A DNA stretch of 64,000 bases from NCBI GenBank assembly GCA_024699855.1, contig JAMPIQ010000001.1, positions 7,316,001 through 7,380,000 on the forward strand. The letters run 5' to 3'. Numbering within the stretch: position 1 is the first letter of the stretch; every line of letters begins with the position of its first letter. This document shows, piece by piece, positions 56,476-64,000 of this stretch. The notes under the pieces were generated by a model. It did no database searches. It worked only from the letters and a program-made list of their open reading frames with translations, and had not been told where the DNA came from. The DNA is from Aphelenchoides besseyi (lineage: Eukaryota > Nematoda > Chromadorea > Rhabditida > Aphelenchoididae). The position numbers and the translations under genes are program-made.

Positions 56476-57735
56476 TTACATAGAATGTTTTATGAGCGTA
56501 AACGAGTCACGCATTTGTTCGGTGGTATAACGAGCATATTGGTAGTGGAAAACAGTGAATTTGTCCAACGTATGTTGATCGAACCCGTCGCGATGAACAT
56601 TTCGAATATCCAAACAATTTGACACTATACCCATCATAATATCGTCGAGATGTACAAACGGAAAGTCGCAAATATGTTTAAGAATTTTGGCTTAAACACA
56701 CAAATTCATTTGTGACATCGAATTCTGAAGTCAAGAAACTTACCAGCAGCACTACGTGAGATCACAAAACTTGAACCCTGCAACTTGCTGTTATTTACGT
56801 TTTGATATTCGATTTACCTGAACAAAAGGTGGATAGCACTTATGAGGATAGACGGTTGATGAAACGTACCATGGAAGCCACGGAAAAAATAGTCGAGGAT
56901 AGCTATAACGACTGATAAACTGTGATCTATGGTTGATTCTTACCCTCTGGACACTTTACCCATTATGTAGTCCTGACTGTCACTATTAGCTAATGACATC
57001 TAAAGTAAGCACGTTAGATAAACAAAGTAAATGGGTTTTATACCTGCTCTTCACAAACATTAATCAACGCTGTCGAGTTAACTATTGTATCGTCGTTGAC
57101 TACTACAATTTGTTCGGCGTCCGTTTCTTCGATAAAGAAACGGTATATCGCCATCATTTTCATTGTAAGATTTTGATACGAGTCGGTGAAATCGAATTGT
57201 AAAATGTCGCCATGTTCTTGATGTTCTTCGGTCATATTCATACGTTTGTCAGTTCCACTCACGAAGATGACGGGCATTGACGGCTCGACAAGCGGTTTCC
57301 ACGTTTCTCGGATGTACGATCGATATACTAAAGCCGATGGGGCACTGCGAATAACCATAACACGTGCAATTCCGTGAAATCTTCCGCGCGGTGGTCTCAA
57401 CAAATGTCGCGGTCGACGATCCAACGGACACTCTTGAGTCGGCTGACGATCCGGGAAGAAGTAGCGAATACACTCGGCACGATCCACGCGAACCGGACGT
57501 TGAACTTGTAGCAGTTCGGGTTCGGTGTAACATACCAATCGGAACGGCAATAACGATCTTTCCAAATAATTTGACATCTGCAAACAATTTTCAACATAAT
57601 CTAGACCTTAATCTGTTAATTGAAACGTACAAAAAGATATGGTAATATCCAGACGATTTGAAGTATCAAGAGATGTTTTGGCTCGAGAACAAAACGCTCA
57701 GCGCGATCGACGTAACGGCCAACGTGCAGCCACAT
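56476..57735 (-). CDS. GT31 (beta-1,3-galactosyltransferase-like) glycosyltransferase
   Basis: Golgi type II membrane enzyme adding a beta-1,3-linked sugar to glycans. My first exon (57631-57735) starts MWLHVGRYVDRAERF and holds a membrane-anchor candidate (LLILQIVWILPYLF); it joins in phase to the stem encoded from 57577. Family motifs: SYIRETWKPL (RETW), VIFVSGTDKR, DILQFDFTDSYQNLTMKMMA, VVVNDDTIVNSTALIN in place of the usual K-x-DDD-x-F-VN, KCYPPFVQGSSFVISRSAA, and HLDDIMMGIVSNC. The protein ends TLIKHSM at 56476. The catalytic acidic motif has Asn-Asp-Asp and not three Asp. GT31 includes galactosyl-, GlcNAc- and other transferases, and the exact sugar cannot be told from sequence. Confidence 0.85.
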
Positions 57736-59192
57736 CGACAAACGAGATCAATTGGATGTGTTGAGTGGAAGATGTAAAGCCGGCTATTCGCCGTGAGGCT
57801 CGAACCGACTGACTGATCCGATCGAATATCTCGATGACGTTGACTTCTGAATACGTAAAAAGTCGATCGTTATCAATAGATGTGCTCCTTCTATTCGAAT
57901 AACAAACAGGAATGCGGAAGTCGAGAATACAACTTTGTGACGTTTTCGAGCCAACAGAATGAGAATGCAAAAACTCTAAAAACATCAATCACGTTGAGTC
58001 AACATGTCAATGTCTGAATTCAGACAACAAGTCGAAATCTCAATCAAATTGGCAAGTGAATTATTTGGCGGATATATCACAACCACAAATGAAGTTAATT
58101 GAGAGGAAGAGTGCTGTTTCCAAGCAGAGGTTGCACGTACTCAAACAGATCATCGACCCTTCAATTAACCACGCCCTGATGCACAACGAGAGCGCGCCAT
58201 CGGCAATGAAGAAGCGCGTCCATTGACTTTCAAAATGCCGTTGAATTTCGTTGAACTTATTTGAACAATCGTGAAGCTCATAAAATTCTCTCGAGAGTCA
58301 TTCAAACTCCCGCTTTCATGTGAACTACAAGTTCCGCTTGAAAAGCGGCAAAAATCAAAGGCAATGCCGCAACAGGTAAGATAAACCCAAATGTTTACGA
58401 CCCTCGAACTCACTTTTGAATCCACGAATTCGTGTGTTTTCAGTATACTCCCGAGTTTAGCTTCTAAACTCAAATTTACGGCACAGTAGGTGGTTTACAG
58501 TCGAGTGGAATGTTGTGATTGTCAAGTTCAAGACATCGACACGTCGATCTTTTTCGTGCCACCAATCCAGTCCGCGTTGATTGACTGCCGGAATTCGCAA
58601 AACCGGCCGTTTGGGATGAGCCGTTGACTTTGCTGCATATTTGCGGCTAAGTGCAGACCTTAACTGATCTCAGCCGTCGCCCAAGAAATCGGGTTTTTGC
58701 CTTCGACGCGTCGGAGTGAAAGTCAAGATTCTTTCGAATCGGACGGGTTTTTGATAATCATATGCACCTTCGCTCCTCACTTTGACGAGTATTCTCACCG
58801 CAAAGATCGGCCTGATAAGCGGACCGTCCGGTCGATTTGTTTTCCATAACCTGAATAACTGGATCTCCGAAATACGACTTCGAAATTTGTGGTCGCCAGA
58901 CGACCTAGAAATCTTCTTGTTTCTCACGAGCAAAATTCAAGGGTTAATCGTTTTTTCATATGAATTTAATGAAATCGTAATGCGAAACAGAAGCTGAATG
59001 CTCTCAACTAGTCGATTTGCAATTCAAACTTCTCGTGAGCCAAAAGATCAAACAAGCAAACGATATGCTTCTCTGCGGTTGTCCGAATGACTCACTGGCA
59101 AAAACAACGCGCAAGACAGAGACCCACCTCTTGGATCGGTTGGTTCGCTAAAATTGGCGGCAGTCCGTGATCGTTCTTCTTTACGATCAAAC
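57736..59192. other. gap between divergent genes
   Basis: 1.46 kb with no supported gene. Open frames on both strands are short and unlike known proteins. It should contain the promoters of the GT31 gene (-) and the tetraspanin gene (+). Confidence 0.4.
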
Positions 59193-60208
59193 ATGCGTTC
59201 CAATCGCTCATGTTCTAAAACTTGTCTCCAATTTTTTACGTTCTTATTCATCGTAAGTTTTCAAATATCTATTCCATAACATTTCTCATAGGTTAATGGT
59301 TTGTGTTTGATTGGATTTGGATTGTGGTTTCTAATCGATCCAGCAAAACGTTACCTCTTGGATTTGGTCGATTTTTCCGAAGACGATCCTTTACTTCGCT
59401 TCGCCACTTATACTCTGTTGGTATCTGGAGCAATGACTGTATTCATTGCGTTTGTTGGATGTTGCGGATCCATTAAAGCGGGACGCTTTGTCATCGGATC
59501 GGTAACCTTTAAAACGTAAACTTGAAAATAAACTTATTCCAGTTTATGGTGCTAATGATTTGCTTGCTGCTAAGCACTGTAGCAGTGATCGCCCTTCCAA
59601 TTTTGTTCAAGGAAAAAGTGAGTACTTAGCTGTAAAGAAGGTTCACAATGTAGTTTAGTTTGCTAACCATCGAATGCCAATCTACTTGGCAAATATCTCG
59701 CAAAATCGGTACTACCGAGACAAATGGACGACCCCACTCATGGACTCGATTCAATTTTATGTGCGTTTTTGTTCGACCTTCTTTTCATTTCTTTTTAGCA
59801 ACAATGTTGTGGTGGTAAGAACGGCGCAAAGGATTACGAGAACTCATTTTGGTATCTGACCAACAACGAACGCGGAACTCGATCGTTCGTTCCTGCTTCC
59901 TGTTGTCGCCAATCACAAAATGGACGAGCGTGGAATCCACAGCCGATAGATCCGATGTGTATCACCTATCCCTATTTCAGCAAAGCGTTCAACGATTCGG
60001 TTAATTGGCGTGGGTGTCACGATAAATTGGAACGAACTTTGGACGATTTGCTTTTGATTTTCATTGTTCTCGGCGCCATTAGTGCGTGTGTTATTGTAAG
60101 TTTTTTTACTCGATTTTCCGATTGAATCTGCTCTTTCAGCTTCTTGGGCTCTTACTCAGTGGTCTTTTCTGTCGTCGTATTCGATACTACGAGTATGTTC
60201 CGCAATAA
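59193..60208 (+). CDS. tetraspanin
   Basis: Four-pass membrane organiser. Six exons (59193-59252, 59292-59501, 59543-59617, 59659-59760, 59799-60095, 60140-60208), all joins in phase, give 270 residues. It starts MRSNRSCSKTCLQFFTFLFI, with a palmitoylation-type Cys pair before TM1. TM1 continues VNGLCLIGFGLWFLID. TM2 has LLVSGAMTVFIAFVGCCGSI and TM3 FMVLMICLLLSTVAVIALPI. The large loop carries the diagnostic QQCCGGKNG (CCG motif) with partner cysteines in PASCCRQ, DPMCITY and WRGCHDKL. TM4 is LLLIFIVLGAISACVILLGL, followed by a short basic tail ending YYEYVPQ. Family assignment is secure; the paralogue is not identified. Confidence 0.94.
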
Positions 60209-60603
60209 TTGAAATGCCATCTCACATTTTTGCTCAACTTTCATAATCGGGTTTTGTTCTACTTGTCGTATTCGTTGTACTCCGAAGCAGTCAATAAACG
60301 TAAACAAACTATCGGCAGAAAGAAGATCGACTAGGAAAAAGCAGCTCCTCAAAAAATGTCGTTCAAATTGGCGTTAGCGGTCACAAGTGGATTGTTTCTC
60401 GCCAATTCACGATCCTACTCGCTGCTGCGTCCGAGCTTCTGCCGAAGTGGTTGAAGTTGTTACGCTGTTTTGCTTTTGTGTTTTTTAGTTTTAGATCTGA
60501 AAATTTTTGAAACGTGCATCGAAATTAACGTGCAATTCATTTCGTTGATGTGACTGTTTTCGTTTAGGTTTTTCGTTTACGCTCGTATAACAAACGGACT
60601 GAA

Positions 60604-61145
60604 ATGGCGGTTGGAAGTCAGGTTAGTGGATCGGGGTTTAGCAGACTGAGATGGACATGAGCTTCCGGAGTCTGTTCCTGATGTAAAAGGGTCGATGGCC
60701 TTTGATGCATTTGAACGCTCCGGACAGTTCATACTCACGTTTGTGTCCCACTTGATGACTAGTGAATAACTAACATGTTTCAGAAAAAATCCGCTGAGAA
60801 CATCAACTCGCGTTTGGCGATGGTCACGAAATCCGGAAAGTACGTACTCGGCTACAAGCAAACTCTTCGTGCGTTGCGCTCTGGAAAAGCCAAACTCGTG
60901 ATCATCTCGAGCAATACTCCATCGCTTCGGTCAGTGCAATTTGATTTCCATGTTTTCGACTGTTGATTTTCAGACGCAGTGAAATCGAGTACTACGCAAT
61001 GTTGTCGAAGACGGGCGTTCACGAGTATCACGGCAACAACATCGAATTGGGTACCGCTTGTGGTAAATTGTTCCGCGTCGCCGTTCTGTCGATCACCGAT
61101 CCTGGAGACTCGGATATCATTCGCGTTATCCCATCAGCAGAGTAA
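60604..61145 (+). CDS. RPL30: 60S ribosomal protein L30 (eL30)
   Basis: Three exons (60604-60621, 60784-60929, 60974-61145) give 111 residues. Exon 1 encodes only MAVGSQ before a GTTAGT donor. The rest follows the family closely: [80 protein letters not shown] and [16 protein letters not shown]30 binds a kink-turn in 28S rRNA and in some species its own transcript. The first intron (162 nt) is long for this window and contains short perfect stems. AATAAA lies just after the stop, near 61189. Confidence 0.96.
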
Positions 61146-61410
61146 AAGAACGAAGTGGTTATTGTTTTGTTAAGAGGACTTTTGTTGAAATAAAGATTGT
61201 TGTTAAGAAATTGATTCGAATTTGTAATCCAAACAAATTGGTTGGACCATACCGAACGTTGTGCTACTGAGTTCTCGGAGGTTTTTTGCGACTTGAAATC
61301 GGAGAGCAGATCGGGAGTTGTCGATTAATTGCCCAAAACATCTGTCGCCAGATTGACCATCAACTTACAGATTTGAATTTTAGAGGTCGATTAGCTGTCA
61401 ATTGCTCAAA

Positions 61411-63197
61411 ATGGTAAGATTGAAACAACAATTTTGATTTCAAGTCGATTCGAAGGGTTTGGCTGAGATTTGGAACTTTGCTCGTCGTGATACGGTGATT
61501 CCAGCAAACGCTCCAACCGAATTCCTGCGCGAGAAACATGTCAAATTTATTGTTGGTTGTAGTAAGAATACCGAGTCGTATGTAAGTTTACTTCTTCTAA
61601 TCTAAGTGAACAATCGTTTAGGAATATGTGATCACCGAATATATTCGTTTGAGTGGAATGTATTGGTGCATTTCGGCGTTGGATGTTTGCGACGCGTTGA
61701 AAGATCGGGATGTTGAATTCGCGTTGAAATTGATTGAAAAGGCGAAGAATCCGGACGGAGGTTACGGCTGTGCCGAAGGAAACGATTCGCACGTTCTTCA
61801 CACTTTGTGTGCGATTCAGGTGTCTCTAAGCTTTTTGATTGAAACTAAAATTTGTGTTTGAAGGTTCTGAAGATTCTAAATCGAATGGATCTTGTTGATG
61901 TTGAGGGAGTTGTTCGCTACATTCAAAGTTTACAAAATGCAGACGGCAGTTTTTCGGGCGACACGCTGAGTAAGTTATGTTTGAGGGCCATATCGTAATT
62001 AAACTAATGAGTCACATCATCACCCTTCAATCTTTTGTTGTTTTAACAATCGATTGCACAAGATAACCTGTCAGCCAACTGTGAAAAGCGGAGGTTAATG
62101 ATCTAATCGGCGTTAGCCTCACATTCGAATAGAAGGATGACCATACGCGTGTATCTCGACCCTCAATCTTTTATTCTTTTAGCTTCTAGGCATAACCATT
62201 GTTTTTACAGAAGAAGTTGACACACGTTTTTCGATGTGTGCATTGGCAACGTTGCATCTTCTTGATCGATTAGATGCCGTTAACATCCCGATGGCCGTTG
62301 AGTTCGTTCTTTCATGTCACAATTTTGATGGTGGATTTGGAACACGACCCGGATCGGAATCACACGCTGGACAAGTAAACAAAAAACCTTTACCGTAAAT
62401 TACACGCCGATTTAAGGTCTATTGTTGTTTGGGAGCGTTGGCGATTTGTGGAGCTCTTGAGACTATCAACTGTGAGCGAACGGCCGAATGGTTGGCAGAA
62501 CGACAGTGTCCGTCGGGAGGATTATGTGGTAAGCTGATGAAGCGCCTACTCAACTACCGTAGATTTTCTTCTCGTCATACAAAGATTGGCGTGATAAGAA
62601 CCGTGGGTTTTGAAAAATGAGCATCTAACTCAACGGTATGAGTTGGACGGCGCTCAATTTCCAGAAAGTCATAAATCAGCGACTCGCGTGTTGTGATGTT
62701 TAACTCATTTCTTCGGGCATCTCCAACACAACTACCGTATCTAATAAAAAAAGTTTAATGGAGGGATTTGCAGGACGACCAGAAAAATTGCCCGATGTCT
62801 GCTACAGGTATCTTAGCATCAAATAAACGGACGTCTAATTCAAGCGATTTCAGTTGGTGGGTTCTTGCTTCGTTGGCCATTTTGCGTAAACTGCATTACA
62901 TCGATCGTGTTTGTGAACATCAGTTCATCAAATCTAATGAAGCGGTGTTTAGGACTCTTTGATCAAGTTCATTCTCGCAAGTCAAGAAGATGAAATGGGC
63001 GGAATTGCCGATCGACCGGGCGACATGGTAGGTTCTCCGATTCAAATCAGTTTATAGGTCGACTTTAGCCGGATCCATTTCACACCGTTTTTGGGATCAG
63101 TGGTTTGAGTTTGTTGAGATATGGAGGACTCGAAGCGGTTGATCCCGTTTTCTGTATGACGAAACGGGCACTCGGTAACATGTCATTTTCGTTGTAA
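61411..63197 (+). CDS. RABGGTB: Rab geranylgeranyltransferase beta subunit
   Basis: Catalytic subunit of the enzyme that attaches geranylgeranyl groups to the C-terminal cysteines of Rab GTPases in complex with Rab escort protein. Start ATG at 61411, immediately spliced (GTAAGA) to an exon beginning [12 protein letters not shown] at 61456. Prenyltransferase repeats are visible: [96 protein letters not shown] and [20 protein letters not shown]. The zinc ligands of the family, Asp and Cys in LPDVCYSWW and His in DPFHT, are all present. The protein ends [16 protein letters not shown] at 63197. One exon is only about 35 nt. Confidence 0.95.
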
Positions 63198-64000
63198 TTA
63201 TGAACTTGTACCTACGACTAATAATAAATTATTCACTTTGTGTTCCTCCTCTCGTCGTAACGATTTTTAATGTGAAAAGCGTAGTAAAGAGCGGTCGTTG
63301 TCATTTGATCGAAACTCCCGCATTAAGTGTTTTGGCCGTTTTTTCTCGAGGCCACAGATTTTCATCGGATGTCGTAAACGAGTGTGCTCAGTGGTTTTAT
63401 TACTCAAACTCGATGGCTGAAGACGCATATCAACAGTTCAGTTTATTGATCATGTCGGTTGTTTGATCAAAAGAATTTTGGGTGTGACCGACGATCGTCA
63501 ATGTGTCTTGTTTCGGCACTTAAAGTCGGGCGGATTCGGCGCGCGCCTATTTCGGGACGATTGAAAAAGCGAATTTGTTTGCTTAATTGCACAGTGCTCA
63601 TGGGTTAATCTCGAAGTTCCGAAGGATAAGTTCCCATTCGGCAATCGATCCAAAGAACCGGTTACGAAAACAATCGACACCCTAGTCTTCGATCGGTTAC
63701 GATCATTGTTGTGCTCATCAATAAGTGGCTACATGGCTTTGTTTTATAAACTTTCTATTCAAGTAGCATTCAATTTCTTTCTTGTTAGTTCCCTTATTCT
63801 TACCGTAATCTTAACGCGCACATGCCTCCGCCCATTCTCCGCGCTCTTACAACCCGTTTAAACTCACTCGTCAGTCATTTGGCACACGCCTCGTGCTGAT
63901 GAGCATCATCTGTTGTTCGTTGGGGAATTCGATAATTTTTTCCTGTTCATTTTATTGTTTTCACCTTTCTGTCTAATCGATCGTTTTTGTAGGTCCAGAA
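63198..64000. other. downstream sequence, no gene resolved
   Basis: An open frame at 63200-63466 (+) has no family match and no clean splice context. The last 10 bases of the window hold an acceptor-like TTTTTGTAG, so an exon of another gene may begin at the edge. Otherwise nothing is supported. Confidence 0.35.

Noticed and set aside
63200..63466. 88-codon + strand open frame after RABGGTB
   Set aside because: No family likeness; the RABGGTB stop at 63197 already gives a normal C-terminus.
1..64000. tRNA, rRNA, spliced-leader RNA, CRISPR arrays
   Set aside because: I looked for B-box-like words on both strands and for regular spaced repeats, and found none convincing. A covariance-model scan would be needed to exclude tRNAs fully.

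Overview
The window reads as nuclear DNA of a nematode. Evidence: genes are cut by very many short introns (mostly 36-55 nt) ending in TTTTAG or TTTCAG; acceptor-like sites sit just upstream of start codons with no visible first exon, as expected with spliced-leader trans-splicing; neighbours are closely packed on either strand; and the gene content is animal (paxillin, tetraspanin, TWK-type K+ channel, NHE, BTB proteins). I cannot name a species. GC content looks near 40%.

Layout. 1-3816: 3' part of a BEL/Pao-type LTR retrotransposon (integrase, broken envelope-like gene, probable 3' LTR). 4273-6334: GMP reductase gene bracketed by an inverted pair of GC-rich foldback repeats. 6410-6689: an orphan last exon. 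7631-10632: Na+/H+ exchanger (+). 10890-12200: BTB protein (-). 12201-26887: a 14.7 kb gene-poor stretch that ends in a coding exon of an acidic protein with no start codon of its own (26888-27665). 27666-35741: a second gene-poor stretch holding one small single-pass membrane protein (32799-33371, -). 35742-39427: a two-pore K+ channel with non-canonical selectivity filters, tail to tail with a protein carrying two BTB modules. 40574-46747: a run of + strand genes: unrecognised protein, paxillin, cytochrome b5-like protein, ribosomal protein S13, ZNF622/Rei1. 46809-52189: - strand genes: unrecognised membrane protein, DHRS7B-like dehydrogenase, cysteine-rich secreted protein. 53821-55962: small membrane protein and ALG2 mannosyltransferase (+). 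56476-57735: GT31 glycosyltransferase (-). 59193-63197: tetraspanin, ribosomal protein L30, RabGGTase beta subunit (+).

The genes serve separate household roles: translation and ribosome maturation (S13, L30, ZNF622), N-glycan assembly and glycosylation (ALG2, GT31), prenylation (RabGGTB), purine salvage (GMPR), adhesion and membrane organisation (paxillin, tetraspanin), and ion transport (NHE, TWK). The most unusual points are the degenerate filters of the K+ channel, GC-AG introns in three genes and micro-exons of 7 and 14 nt, the duplicated BTB architecture, apparent alternative ends of the cysteine-rich gene, and the inverted foldback repeats around GMPR. Exon joins were made by eye from splice consensus, reading phase and family knowledge, so single boundaries may be off.
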